Source: an uncultured Clostridia bacterium
GTDB taxonomy: Bacteria; Bacillota; Clostridia; Christensenellales; UBA1242
Length of the DNA stretch: 29,241 bases
NCBI GenBank assembly: GCA_944380695.1
Contig: CALWII010000050.1
Location: forward strand, 1-29,241
Direction: 5' to 3'
Shown: one piece after another, positions 1 through 7,878 of the stretch
How positions within the stretch are numbered: the first letter of the stretch is position 1
Layout: the number at the start of each line of letters is the position of its first letter
Notes under the pieces: generated by a model
The model's database searches: none
What the model was told of the DNA's origin: nothing
Seen by the model: only the letters and a program-made list of their open reading frames with translations
Position numbers and translations under genes: made by a program

Positions 1-52
1 CAATGCCCTTCTAAGGCAGAGGTCGAAGGTTCGAATCCTTCTGGGAGCACCA
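1..52 (+). tRNA. tRNA-Arg(UCU), 3' part
   Basis: 3' part of a tRNA whose 5' end lies outside the window. The seven-base anticodon loop (8-14) carries TCT at 10-12. The T-arm is GAAGG-TTCGAAT-CCTTC, followed by the 3' acceptor strand, discriminator A49 and an encoded CCA (50-52). The anticodon was read by placing the loop between the TGCC and GGCA arms. Confidence 0.9.
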
Positions 53-55
53 TGT

Positions 56-132
56 GGTGGTCGTAGTTCAGTTGGCAGAACGCTAGATTGTGGCTCTAGA
101 GGTCAAGGGTTCGACTCCCTTCGATCACCCCA
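56..132 (+). tRNA. tRNA-His(GUG)
   Basis: Complete cloverleaf. Acceptor GTGGTCG (57-63) pairs with CGATCAC (122-128). The anticodon stem CTAGA/TCTAG encloses GTG at 90-92. Discriminator C129 together with G56 as an encoded G-1 are the identity marks of tRNA-His. CCA is encoded at 130-132. Only three bases separate it from the preceding tRNA, so the two are surely co-transcribed. Confidence 0.96.
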
Positions 133-146
133 CTTTTATTTATTAA

Positions 147-221
147 TGGGGTGTCGCCAAGCGGTAAGGCATTGGACTCTGACTCCAACATTCGTAGGTT
201 CAAATCCTACCACCCCAGCCA
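147..221 (+). tRNA. tRNA-Gln(CUG)
   Basis: Acceptor TGGGGTG (147-153) pairs with CACCCCA. The anticodon stem TTGGA/TCCAA encloses a loop with CTG at 179-181. The T-loop is TTCAAAT, the discriminator is G and CCA is encoded at 219-221. It is nearly identical outside the anticodon arm to the tRNA at 437-511, so the two glutamine isoacceptors look like duplicates that diverged at the anticodon. Confidence 0.95.
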
Positions 222-274
222 TTTCAACTGAATTTTTGGTTGGCATCATACTTATTATTTTCTCGCTAATTTTT

Positions 275-350
275 GGTCCACTAGCTCAGTCGGTAGAGCA
301 CTTGACTTTTAATCAAGGGGTCCCGGGTTCGAATCCCGGGTGGGCCACCA
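275..350 (+). tRNA. tRNA-Lys(UUU)
   Basis: Acceptor GGTCCAC (275-281) pairs with GTGGGCC (one T-G pair). The anticodon stem CTTGA/TCAAG encloses a loop with TTT at 308-310. The T-arm is CCCGG-GTTCGAAT-CCGGG-like and CCA is encoded at 348-350. Confidence 0.96.
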
Positions 351-436
351 TATTGTTGATGCCTCTAATAAAAGTTCGTTGATTTTACAAGTTATTATAA
401 GAACCCAGTTCGCTTCAATTGACTTGATTTCGTTAT

Positions 437-511
437 TGGGGTGTCGCCAAGTGGTAAGGCACAAGACTTTGACTCTTGCATGCGTAGGTTCAAATCCTGC
501 CACCCCAGCCA
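437..511 (+). tRNA. tRNA-Gln(UUG)
   Basis: Acceptor TGGGGTG (437-443) pairs with CACCCCA. The anticodon stem CAAGA/TCTTG encloses TTG at 469-471, and CCA is encoded at 509-511. Its T-arm (483-500) recurs exactly, in inverted orientation, at 541-558. It is the last tRNA of the array and runs straight into a terminator. Confidence 0.96.
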
Positions 512-513
512 AG

Positions 514-536
514 CTCGGGATTCCCGAGTTTTTTTT
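514..536 (+). terminator. Intrinsic terminator of the tRNA array
   Basis: Perfect six-base stem CTCGGG/CCCGAG (514-519 with 523-528), three-base loop and a run of eight T (529-536), starting two bases after the CCA of tRNA-Gln(UUG). Confidence 0.9.
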
Positions 537-540
537 ATTT

Positions 541-600
541 GCAGGATTTGAACCTACGGTTCACCCCTTCGGGCGGGGAACGAAACTAGTTTGTTCCGTC
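541..600. repeat. GC-rich structured segment with inverted tRNA T-arm copy
   Basis: 541-558 is the exact reverse complement of the T-arm of the upstream tRNA-Gln(UUG) (483-500), 18 of 18 bases. It is followed by a hairpin of GTTC/GAAC (559-562 with 578-581) plus CCC/GGG around a TTCG loop. An alternative, mutually exclusive hairpin is GGAAC/GTTCC (577-581 with 593-597). The 60 bases contain 33 G or C, against 17 in the next 60. The outer arms GAGTTTTTTT (526-535) and AAAAAAACTC (608-617) can also pair around the whole unit. It may be a decayed minus-strand tRNA-like gene, an old attachment-site scar or a small structured RNA. No acceptor stem continues from the T-arm copy, so it is not an intact tRNA. 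Confidence 0.6.
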
Positions 601-680
601 TTTGGCTAAAAAAACTCTTGGAATTTATAAGTCATCATTGTGTTATCTTATATATGGACGGTTTAATTGTATTCACCGAG

Positions 681-709
681 TTGTTGATCTTTGTCTATTA
701 TGTTATAAT
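681..709 (+). promoter_or_regulatory. Sigma-A promoter of the M16 peptidase gene
   Basis: TTGTTG (681-686), 17-base spacer, perfect TATAAT (704-709). The predicted start near 716 puts the SD GGAGG (717-721) at the very 5' end of the mRNA. Confidence 0.75.
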
Positions 710-726
710 CTTTATCGGAGGTCAGA

Positions 727-1992
727 ATGAAAATTAAAGTTTATGATTACCCAAGCGGAGTAAAAGTTTTTTATGGATATGACAGGAGATTGGCCACTAC
801 TTCTTGTAATCTAGTTTTTAATGTTGGAAGTATTAATGAAAAAAAATATGGAGCATTGCACTTTTTTGAGCATATGGTTTTTTTGAGTACACAAAAAAGG
901 ACCAGGCAGGAGAGACGAGCTTTACAAGAGGAGTTTGGAAGCAAGTATAACGCTTCAACTTCTTATGAGTTTTTAAAATTTGATTATGAATGTTTAAGCG
1001 AATTTTTTCACATAGGCTTTGGTGAGTTTGTTGAGGGCATAACTCAACCCAAATTTGACCCCGCAGAAATAAAAAATGAAAAGAAAGTTATTTTGCAAGA
1101 ATATAACAGATATGATGCTATGCCGATAAGAAAATTGTCAAGAGAAGTGTTAGTCACTCTTTCAAAAACAAAAGATTATGGGCATTTTGTGTTGGGAACT
1201 CCATCTACGATTGCTAAAATGAGTATCAACGATTTAAAATACTGTTTGAGTTTGCTAACTCCAGATAGACTTATAATATATGGGGCAGGAAGTATAAAAT
1301 TTAAAGAATATAAGAAAATTATTGAACAGCATTTGGCTAAAATTATTTTTATGAAAGATTACAATGCGTTGCCTAGCGTGGAATTTAGAGCTGTTTCTAA
1401 ACCGAAATACTTCATATTAGATGCGAATAAAGAACAAGTTCAAGTGTCGCTAATGAGCGATATTTGTGATAGGAGTGATTACAAAAAAGGTTTGGTGCTT
1501 TCTATTTTGAATTCAGCTTTAAACGGAATTAATGGAAGGTTATTCAACGAGATGAGAAATAAAGAAGGATTAGTGTATTCAGTTTCGGTTTATAAGAACA
1601 TTTTAAACAAGTCATCACTTATTTTTGAATTTAGTTTTGGTACTGCTGTTGAAAATGTGACAAAGGCATTAACTATTTTTAAAAATTGTTTAAAAGATAT
1701 TGCTGAAAATGGTATTACAGATAAAGAGTTCTTTAAATATAAAAATGTACGCAAAATTCAAAAAGCTTATGATAGAATTTATGTTTACAATGTTGTGTGT
1801 AATATGGTATCGGATTTGCAGTACTATGGAAAAATTATTTCATTAAAAGATAGGGAAAAAATACTAGAAAACATCACGAATGATGATATAAAAGATATGG
1901 CTAACCAAATTCTAAAAAACAAAAGATTTGTCATAGGGGCTAACAATAAAAATGTTAAAATCGAGGACTTGAAAATTTTTGAAAAAATTTAG
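727..1992 (+). CDS. M16 family zinc metallopeptidase
   Basis: 421-residue single-chain peptidase of the M16 (pitrilysin / mitochondrial processing peptidase-like) family. The inverted zinc motif HFFEH is present (H45, E48, H49), with a third ligand expected at E118 in the NEKKVILQE stretch. The C-terminal half keeps the substrate-binding region (NGRLFNEMRNKEGLVYSVSVY, residues about 269-289), so both M16 lobes are there and the enzyme should be active. There is no signal peptide, so it is cytoplasmic. Start: ATG ten bases after the first G of GGAGG. It is a single-gene unit with its own promoter. In many Firmicutes an M16 gene lies near pnp; here it stands alone after a tRNA array. The substrate is unknown; degradation of short peptides is the family's usual role. 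Confidence 0.87.
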   Translation: MKIKVYDYPSGVKVFYGYDRRLATTSCNLVFNVGSINEKKYGALHFFEHMVFLSTQKRTRQERRALQEEFGSKYNASTSYEFLKFDYECLSEFFHIGFGEFVEGITQPKFDPAEIKNEKKVILQEYNRYDAMPIRKLSREVLVTLSKTKDYGHFVLGTPSTIAKMSINDLKYCLSLLTPDRLIIYGAGSIKFKEYKKIIEQHLAKIIFMKDYNALPSVEFRAVSKPKYFILDANKEQVQVSLMSDICDRSDYKKGLVLSILNSALNGINGRLFNEMRNKEGLVYSVSVYKNILNKSSLIFEFSFGTAVENVTKALTIFKNCLKDIAENGITDKEFFKYKNVRKIQKAYDRIYVYNVVCNMVSDLQYYGKIISLKDREKILENITNDDIKDMANQILKNKRFVIGANNKNVKIEDLKIFEKI

Positions 1993-2018
1993 TTAGGCTA
2001 AATTTTTCATTAAAAAAA

Positions 2019-2043
2019 AACAATTATTTTGTAAATTATTGTT
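2019..2043. promoter_or_regulatory. Imperfect AT-rich palindrome upstream of ppdK
   Basis: AACAAT (2019-2024) pairs with ATTGTT (2038-2043), and inside it ATTT (2026-2029) pairs with AAAT (2033-2036 region), with one mismatch between. It ends nine bases before the ppdK -35 box. It could be a weak terminator for the M16 gene or an operator for ppdK; the sequence does not decide which. Confidence 0.3.
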
Positions 2044-2051
2044 ATTTCATT

Positions 2052-2079
2052 TTGAAAAAATTCTATATTTTTGTATACT
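2052..2079 (+). promoter_or_regulatory. Sigma-A promoter of ppdK
   Basis: TTGAAA (2052-2057), 16-base spacer, TATACT (2074-2079). The SD AAGGAG (2096-2101) sits six bases before the ATG. Confidence 0.7.
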
Positions 2080-2107
2080 ACTAGGGTGAAAAAAAAAGGA
2101 GATTTTT

Positions 2108-4735
2108 ATGAAAAAATTTGTTTATGCTTTTAAGGAAGCTGATGGAAAAAATAAAGCCCTTTTTGGTGGGAAAGGTTCAAACCTTGCTGAAATGACAAAA
2201 TTAGGAATGCCTGTGCCACAAGGATTTATTATCACTACAGAGGCTTGTACACAATATTATAATGATGGGAGAAAAATAAATGATGGGATTTTAAACCAAA
2301 TTTATTCAAAACTCTATGATTTGGAAAAACAAACCGGTAAAAAATTTGGGGATAAAAAAAATCCGCTGTTGGTTTCTGTTAGATCCGGGGCGAGAGTTTC
2401 TATGCCGGGTATGATGGATACAATTTTAAATCTAGGACTCAATGATGAGGTTGTCGAAGGACTCGCCGGACTGACAGGTAATCCACGCTTCGCCTATGAC
2501 TCATACAGGAGATTTATTCAAATGTTCTCCGATGTCGTTATGATGCAAGACAAATCCAAATATGAAAGAATCCTTGACAATATAAAAGAGAAAAAGGGCG
2601 TTCAATTTGACAAAGACCTTTCAGCAGATGATTTAAAGGAAATCGTTAAGTTATTCAAGGACCTTTATAAAAAAGGTCTTGGCAAAGATTTTCCTCAAGA
2701 ACCAAAAGAACAACTTATCGAAGCTGTTAAAGCAGTTTTCAGATCTTGGGATAATGACAGAGCAAATGTTTACAGAAGAATGCACGATATCCCTTATGAG
2801 TGGGGAACAGCCGTAAATGTTCAATCAATGGTTTTCGGGAATATGGGTGATGATTGCGGAACGGGTGTAGCATTTAGCAGAAATCCTGCCACAGGTGAAA
2901 ACGAATTTTATGGTGAGTATCTTATGAATGCTCAAGGCGAAGATGTCGTAGCCGGAATAAGAACTCCTATGCCAATTTCCGAATTGAAAAAACAAAATCC
3001 AGCTGTTTACAAACAATTTGTTGACATAGCAAAAAAACTTGAACAGCATAATCACGATATGCAAGATATGGAGTTTACTATTGAAAAAGGAAAACTTTAT
3101 ATGCTTCAAACTCGTAACGGGAAAAGAACCGCAAAAGCGGCTTTAAAAATCGCTGTTGACCTTGTAAAAGAAAAAATGATTTCTGAAAAAGAAGCACTTG
3201 CTATGATTGACCCTAAACAACTTGATGCGCTATTGCACCCTCAATTTGATCCAACCGCTTTGAAAAAAGCAAAAGTTTTGGCAGAAGCTCTTCCAGCTTC
3301 ACCAGGTGCTGCTTGTGGTAAGATTTGCTTTACAGCTGAAAAAGCAAAGCAAATGGCTGCTCAAAAAGAGAAAGTAGTGCTTGTGCGTCTTGAAACATCT
3401 CCAGAAGATATTGAGGGTATGGCAGCTTCACAGGGTATTTTAACTGCTCGTGGGGGAATGACATCTCACGCTGCTGTTGTCGCTCGTGGTATGGGCACAG
3501 CTTGTGTTGCTGGTTGTAGCGCAATTAAGTTTGCCGATGATGAAAAATCATTTACTCTTCGTGGCAAAACCTTTAAAGAAGGCGATATGCTTTCATTTGA
3601 CGGTTCAACAGGTAAGATTTATGAAGGAGCCGTAGCAACAGAACCTGCTAAAATTTCTGGTGAGTTTGCAACCATTATGGAATGGGCAGACAAGTATCGC
3701 AAACTTCAGGTGCGAACAAACGCTGATAATCCTAGAGATGCCAAAGTAGCTTTTGATTTTGGAGCAGAAGGTATTGGACTTTGCAGAACAGAGCATATGT
3801 TTTTTGAAGCTGACAGAATTATGGCCGTTCGTGAAATGATTGTAGCTTCAAGCGTTGAAGAAAGAAAAAAAGCTTTGGCAAAAATTTTACCTATGCAAAA
3901 AAAGGACTTCAAGGGTCTTTATACTGCGATGAAAGGAAAGCCTGTTACAATAAGATTTTTGGACCCACCTCTTCACGAATTCTTACCTCATACCGATGAC
4001 GAGATTAAAGCTCTCGCAAAAGAAATGGGTATCACTTTTGCAAGCCTTAAGCAAACAGTGGTTGGGCTTCACGAATTTAACCCTATGATGGGCCATCGTG
4101 GATTAAGACTTGCCGTAACCTATCCAGAAATAGCAGAGATGCAAACGCAAGCAGTTATAGAAGCTGCCATCGAAGTGAAAAAGTCAAAAGGTTACGACAT
4201 AGTTCCTGAAATAATGATACCTCTTACTTGTGATTCAAAAGAATTCAAATTCGTTCGTGATATTGTCGCAAAGAAAGCAGATGAAATAATTGCTAAAAAA
4301 GGTGCTGACTTACACTATAAAATCGGTACTATGATTGAAATTCCTCGTGCTGCTGTTACAGCAGATGAAGTTGCAAAATATGCTGAATTTTTCTCGTTTG
4401 GAACAAATGATTTGACTCAAATGACTTACGGTTTTAGTCGTGATGATGCAGCTAAATTCCTAGATGTTTATTATCAGAAGAAAATTTTCGAAAGCGATCC
4501 ATTTGCAAGACTAGATCAAAATGGCGTCGGCAAACTTGTCAAAATGGCTGCTGACCTTGGCAGAAGCACACGCCCAGACATTAAGTTGGGCATCTGCGGT
4601 GAACACGGTGGTGATCCATCAAGTGTTGAATTTTGCCATAACGCAGGACTTAACTATGTTTCTTGTTCACCATTCCGTGTGCCTATTGCAAGACTCGCCG
4701 CTGCACAAGCAAATATCAAAAATCCAAGAAAATAA
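2108..4735 (+). CDS. ppdK: Pyruvate, phosphate dikinase
   Basis: Interconverts ATP, phosphate and pyruvate with AMP, diphosphate and phosphoenolpyruvate. In fermentative Clostridia it often runs toward pyruvate and ATP as a PPi-linked glycolytic enzyme (family knowledge). At 875 residues it is full length. An N-terminal ATP-grasp nucleotide-binding region (about 1-340) is followed by the swivelling phosphohistidine domain with GGMTSHAAVVARGMG and catalytic H454. A C-terminal PEP/pyruvate TIM barrel ends in CGEHGGDPSS with catalytic C830. Both catalytic residues match the known enzyme (H455 and C831 in Clostridium symbiosum, from memory). It is a single gene with its own promoter and a strong terminator. 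No PPDK regulatory protein gene is adjacent. Confidence 0.98.
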   Translation: MKKFVYAFKEADGKNKALFGGKGSNLAEMTKLGMPVPQGFIITTEACTQYYNDGRKINDGILNQIYSKLYDLEKQTGKKFGDKKNPLLVSVRSGARVSMPGMMDTILNLGLNDEVVEGLAGLTGNPRFAYDSYRRFIQMFSDVVMMQDKSKYERILDNIKEKKGVQFDKDLSADDLKEIVKLFKDLYKKGLGKDFPQEPKEQLIEAVKAVFRSWDNDRANVYRRMHDIPYEWGTAVNVQSMVFGNMGDDCGTGVAFSRNPATGENEFYGEYLMNAQGEDVVAGIRTPMPISELKKQNPAVYKQFVDIAKKLEQHNHDMQDMEFTIEKGKLYMLQTRNGKRTAKAALKIAVDLVKEKMISEKEALAMIDPKQLDALLHPQFDPTALKKAKVLAEALPASPGAACGKICFTAEKAKQMAAQKEKVVLVRLETSPEDIEGMAASQGILTARGGMTSHAAVVARGMGTACVAGCSAIKFADDEKSFTLRGKTFKEGDMLSFDGSTGKIYEGAVATEPAKISGEFATIMEWADKYRKLQVRTNADNPRDAKVAFDFGAEGIGLCRTEHMFFEADRIMAVREMIVASSVEERKKALAKILPMQKKDFKGLYTAMKGKPVTIRFLDPPLHEFLPHTDDEIKALAKEMGITFASLKQTVVGLHEFNPMMGHRGLRLAVTYPEIAEMQTQAVIEAAIEVKKSKGYDIVPEIMIPLTCDSKEFKFVRDIVAKKADEIIAKKGADLHYKIGTMIEIPRAAVTADEVAKYAEFFSFGTNDLTQMTYGFSRDDAAKFLDVYYQKKIFESDPFARLDQNGVGKLVKMAADLGRSTRPDIKLGICGEHGGDPSSVEFCHNAGLNYVSCSPFRVPIARLAAAQANIKNPRK

Positions 4736-4743
4736 AAAAATAT

Positions 4744-4770
4744 GCCGACTATAAGGTCGGCTTATTTTTT
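4744..4770 (+). terminator. Intrinsic terminator of ppdK
   Basis: Stem GCCGAC/GTCGGC (4744-4749 with 4756-4761), six-base loop, then a T-rich tail to 4770, starting nine bases after the ppdK stop codon. Confidence 0.92.
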
Positions 4771-4826
4771 AGTTATTTCTTGTAATTAGTGATTAGTTAT
4801 AAATTATCTTTTTTAAAATATTATGC

Positions 4827-4855
4827 TTTACATTTGTTTTTTTTTGTGCTATAAT
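4827..4855 (+). promoter_or_regulatory. Sigma-A promoter of rpoZ
   Basis: TTTACA (4827-4832), 17-base spacer ending in an extended TGC, TATAAT (4850-4855). This is a strong consensus promoter with a roughly 25-base leader. Confidence 0.78.
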
Positions 4856-4887
4856 TTATAAGAAATTTTATAAAGAGGTATATTGTT

Positions 4888-5085
4888 ATGATGATAGAAC
4901 CACCTATTGATGAATTGGTAAGAAAAGCAAACGGAAACAGATATGTGCTTTGCACAATAATAACAAAACGAGCAAAAGAAATTGAAACTGTAAGAAGAGC
5001 AGAATTGGCCGAGTCAGACAAAAAATCTATTAGTCTTGCTTGTGAAGAAATCTTCCAAGGCAAAATTGTTCCTAGCGCTTTTTAA
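4888..5085 (+). CDS. rpoZ: DNA-directed RNA polymerase omega subunit
   Basis: 65-residue omega subunit, which helps fold and hold the beta-prime subunit of RNA polymerase. The recognisable parts are the N-terminal PPIDEL segment (residues 5-10), the NRY motif (17-19), the KRAKEI helix (27-32) and the C-terminal acidic helix. The length is normal for Firmicutes. The start ATG at 4888 is nine bases after AAGAGG; the next codon is also ATG, and its spacing (12) is worse. In related genomes rpoZ sits between gmk and coaBC-priA; here gmk is not upstream and coaBC is absent. The gene has its own promoter. The only terminator-like structure behind it is the hairpin at 5184, just before priA. Confidence 0.88.
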   Translation: MMIEPPIDELVRKANGNRYVLCTIITKRAKEIETVRRAELAESDKKSISLACEEIFQGKIVPSAF

Positions 5086-5157
5086 TTATCAAAAATTTTT
5101 ACTGTAAGTAATTAAAAAATTTTTATAATTTGTGCTATATTTTTAACAATAAAACAC

Positions 5158-5186
5158 TTTTTGCACTATAAAAATTATGATATAAT
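5158..5186 (+). promoter_or_regulatory. Extended -10 promoter of the priA operon
   Basis: TGA plus TATAAT (5178-5186) is an extended -10 box. The -35 is poor (TTTTTG, 5158-5163, 17-base spacing). The predicted start, about 5193, falls inside the hairpin at 5184-5209. Confidence 0.55.
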
Positions 5187-5213
5187 ACTATTGGATTTCC
5201 AATAGTATTTTTT
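5184..5213 (+). terminator. 12-bp hairpin with T-tract overlapping the priA promoter
   Basis: Perfect inverted repeat AATACTATTGGA/TCCAATAGTATT (5184-5195 with 5198-5209) followed by T. It would terminate rpoZ read-through transcripts. Its left arm overlaps the priA -10 box and its right arm ends nine bases before the priA ATG. It could equally be an operator palindrome. Confidence 0.7.
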
Positions 5214-5217
5214 ATTT

Positions 5218-7392
5218 ATGTTTGCTTCAGTAATTATAGATCAGGACACAAAAGCTTTAAACAAAGTTTTTAATTATCTCATTCCTGACGGTATGAAAAT
5301 TGAAAAAGGGTTTCGGGTTATTGTACCATTTGGGCAAAGATTGGTGCAAGGTTTTGTTGTGGAAGTTAACGAAAAGATCGATTTCGATTTGAGCAAAATC
5401 AAACAAATCAGTAGCACGCTTGATGATGAACCTATTATTAAAAGTGAAATGTTGGAATTAATGAAATTTATGTGTAATAAGTTCCATTTAAGGCTGACCA
5501 GTGTTTTGCGACTTTTTGTTCCTAGTGAAATCAGAGAAGGAAAAGTAAAAGATTTGTTTGTAAAATGGGCTAGCTTAAATGGTGAAATTGATATTCAGAG
5601 CTTCAGTCGTGCGAATGTTCAAAAGTCGATTATAGAAGAGTTAATCAAGAAACAAAAGGTTCTTTTGGCAGAGCTTAAAAAAAACTTTAGTGTTTCAAGT
5701 GTGAATTCGTTGATTAAAAAAGAAATTATTAAAATTGAATTAGAAAAACAAATCAGAAAACCCTTGACTATTATACAACAAGATAAAAAAATAGAGCTAA
5801 ACGATATGCAAAAAAATGCTATAAGGTCGGTAAAGGGCGAGGGAACTTATTTGTTGCACGGTGTGACAGGTAGCGGTAAGACTGAAGTGTATATGAATTT
5901 AATATCTAATGCTTTGAAAAATAAAAAAAATGCAATTATGTTAGTGCCAGAAATTTCATTAACTCCACAAGTTATGTCGGTGTTTAAAGCTCGCTTTGGC
6001 GAAAACATTGCGCTTTTACATAGCAGTTTGTCGGCAGGAGAAAGGTTTGATGAATGGAAACGAATTTTTTCTGGTGATGCCCGTGTAGTCGTAGGAGCCC
6101 GTTCTGCTATATTTGCGCCTATAGATAATTTAGGAATTATTATCATTGATGAACAACACGAACAATCGTATATTTCTGAATCAAATCCTAGGTATGATAC
6201 TTTCGAAGTAGCTAAATTTAGGGCCGAATTCAATAAGTGCCCATTACTAGTAGGAAGCGCAACTCCTAGTGTAGATATTTATGAAAAAACAAAAACCGGT
6301 GAAGTAAAATTGATTGAAATGCCTACTAGAGCGAACGGTAAAGAGTTGCCTAAAATTCAAATTATTGATATGATGAATGAATTGAGAACAGGTAACTCGG
6401 GCATTTTTTCTACGCAACTTATTGCGGACTTGTCTTATGTTGTGAATCAAAAAAAGCAAGCGATGATTTTTATTAATCGTCGTGGTTTTTCATCTTTTAT
6501 GATGTGTAGAGAATGTGGCTATCTGGCAAAATGTAGCGATTGTGATGTTAATCTTGTATATCACAGGGAGGACAATCGCTTAAAGTGTCACTACTGTGGT
6601 AAACAGTATAGGGTGCTCGACAAATGCCCAAACTGTGGTTCGAACAAAATCAAACAAGGAGCTGTCGGTACTGAAAAAATAGTTGACGAACTTAAAAATA
6701 TATTTAAAGATGTAAAAATTATAAGAATGGACAATGATACAACCTCTAAAAAAAATGGGCACGAGAAAATTTTACAGGAGTTCCGTAAATCTAAACCGGC
6801 AATTTTGGTGGGTACTCAAATGATTGCTAAAGGGCACGATTTTGAAGATGTTACGCTTGTCGGAATAATTGATGCGGACCAAAGTTTGTACAGAGGAGAT
6901 TATCGTAGTACAGAAAGATGCTTTCAACTTATTACACAAGTTTCTGGGAGGGCAGGTCGCAGTCAATATGAAGGTAAAGTTGATTTGCAAACTTATTCAC
7001 CAAGACACTATGTTTATAAATTTGCTGCCAATTATGATTACAAGGGCTTCTTTAAAAAAGAAGAAAACATCAGAAAAACTTCAGTTTTCCCACCATTTTC
7101 GAAAATTATTAGAATATTGTTTGCTTATTATGATGAAAATGTTGTGCGTGATGAACTAAAAATATGTTATAATAAACTGTTGAAGGTGCGAGAAAAGTAT
7201 TTTGACAGCATAATTTATATGGATGCGATGAAGTCACCTATAAAAAGAATTAAAAATTCTTTCCGCTATCAAATTATAGTAAGAATTAAACTTGATAACA
7301 GTGATGAGATTGAAAATGAAATTTTTAATTGCACGGAAGGGAATTTAAAATCGAGTGTCTTTTTTGAAGTCAATCCAGAGAGTATGAGTTAG
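5218..7392 (+). CDS. priA: Primosomal protein N', replication restart helicase
   Basis: PriA reloads the replisome at stalled forks. The 724 residues show the N-terminal 3'-DNA-binding domain, then a helicase core with Walker A GVTGSGKT (215-222, K221). Motif II reads DEQH (311-314), where DEEH is usual. All eight zinc cysteines are present as four CxxC pairs between C430 and C473. Late helicase motifs include GTQMIAKGHDFEDV and QVSGRAGR. The start at 5218 matches the family N-terminus (ASVIIDQDTKALNKVFNYLIP). No SD precedes it: the upstream bases are the T-rich tail of the hairpin, and an in-frame stop at 5203-5205 rules out an earlier start. First gene of the operon running to rpe; 12 bases separate it from def. 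Confidence 0.96.
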   Translation: MFASVIIDQDTKALNKVFNYLIPDGMKIEKGFRVIVPFGQRLVQGFVVEVNEKIDFDLSKIKQISSTLDDEPIIKSEMLELMKFMCNKFHLRLTSVLRLFVPSEIREGKVKDLFVKWASLNGEIDIQSFSRANVQKSIIEELIKKQKVLLAELKKNFSVSSVNSLIKKEIIKIELEKQIRKPLTIIQQDKKIELNDMQKNAIRSVKGEGTYLLHGVTGSGKTEVYMNLISNALKNKKNAIMLVPEISLTPQVMSVFKARFGENIALLHSSLSAGERFDEWKRIFSGDARVVVGARSAIFAPIDNLGIIIIDEQHEQSYISESNPRYDTFEVAKFRAEFNKCPLLVGSATPSVDIYEKTKTGEVKLIEMPTRANGKELPKIQIIDMMNELRTGNSGIFSTQLIADLSYVVNQKKQAMIFINRRGFSSFMMCRECGYLAKCSDCDVNLVYHREDNRLKCHYCGKQYRVLDKCPNCGSNKIKQGAVGTEKIVDELKNIFKDVKIIRMDNDTTSKKNGHEKILQEFRKSKPAILVGTQMIAKGHDFEDVTLVGIIDADQSLYRGDYRSTERCFQLITQVSGRAGRSQYEGKVDLQTYSPRHYVYKFAANYDYKGFFKKEENIRKTSVFPPFSKIIRILFAYYDENVVRDELKICYNKLLKVREKYFDSIIYMDAMKSPIKRIKNSFRYQIIVRIKLDNSDEIENEIFNCTEGNLKSSVFFEVNPESMS

Positions 7393-7404
7393 GGAGAAAA
7401 GTTT

Positions 7405-7878
7405 ATGGCAAAGAGAAAAGTATTAAAATATGGCGATGAAAGATTAAGAAAAGTAGCAAAAAATGTTGCCGACTTTGATGACGACCTTTTTCAATTACTT
7501 GATGATATGCGTGATACAATGTATGCGAATAATGGTATGGGGCTGGCCGCTCCACAAGTCGGGGTTTTGAAAAGAGTCGTTATTATGGATTTGGGGGGTA
7601 GTTTTTTTGAACTCATAAATCCTGAAATCGTTCGTTGCGAAGGTGAACAAGAAGACGAAGAAGGGTGTTTGAGCGTTCCAAATTTTTCAGATATTGTAAA
7701 AAGACCAGAAAAGGTCACCGTAAAAGCTAAAGATAGATATGGGTATGATTTAGAAATTTCCGGCGAAAAGTATTTTGCAAGGTGTGTAAGTCACGAGATA
7801 GACCATTTGAATGGCGTATTGTACATCGATAAAAGTAAAAATGGTAAAAAATATATTGAGAAGTATGGTAAAAAATGA
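7405..7878 (+). CDS. def: Peptide deformylase
   Basis: Removes the N-terminal formyl group from nascent proteins in the cytoplasm. The 157-residue protein carries all three family motifs: GMGLAAPQVG (44-53), EGCLSVP with metal ligand C88, and HEIDH with H130, H134 and catalytic E131. The SD AGGGAG overlaps the priA stop region and lies eight bases before the ATG. It overlaps fmt by four bases (ATGA), so translation is coupled. Placement next to fmt, the formylating enzyme, is the usual arrangement. Confidence 0.97.
   Translation: MAKRKVLKYGDERLRKVAKNVADFDDDLFQLLDDMRDTMYANNGMGLAAPQVGVLKRVVIMDLGGSFFELINPEIVRCEGEQEDEEGCLSVPNFSDIVKRPEKVTVKAKDRYGYDLEISGEKYFARCVSHEIDHLNGVLYIDKSKNGKKYIEKYGKK

Noticed and set aside
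541..600. Intact sixth tRNA on the minus strand
   Set aside because: No acceptor stem, D-arm or seven-base anticodon loop can be built.
146..609. Open frames across the tRNA array on both strands
   Set aside because: They run through four tRNA genes and a terminator; the tRNA folds explain the sequence.
610..726. T-box or other riboswitch before the M16 gene
   Set aside because: The predicted transcript starts just at the SD, so there is no leader to hold one.
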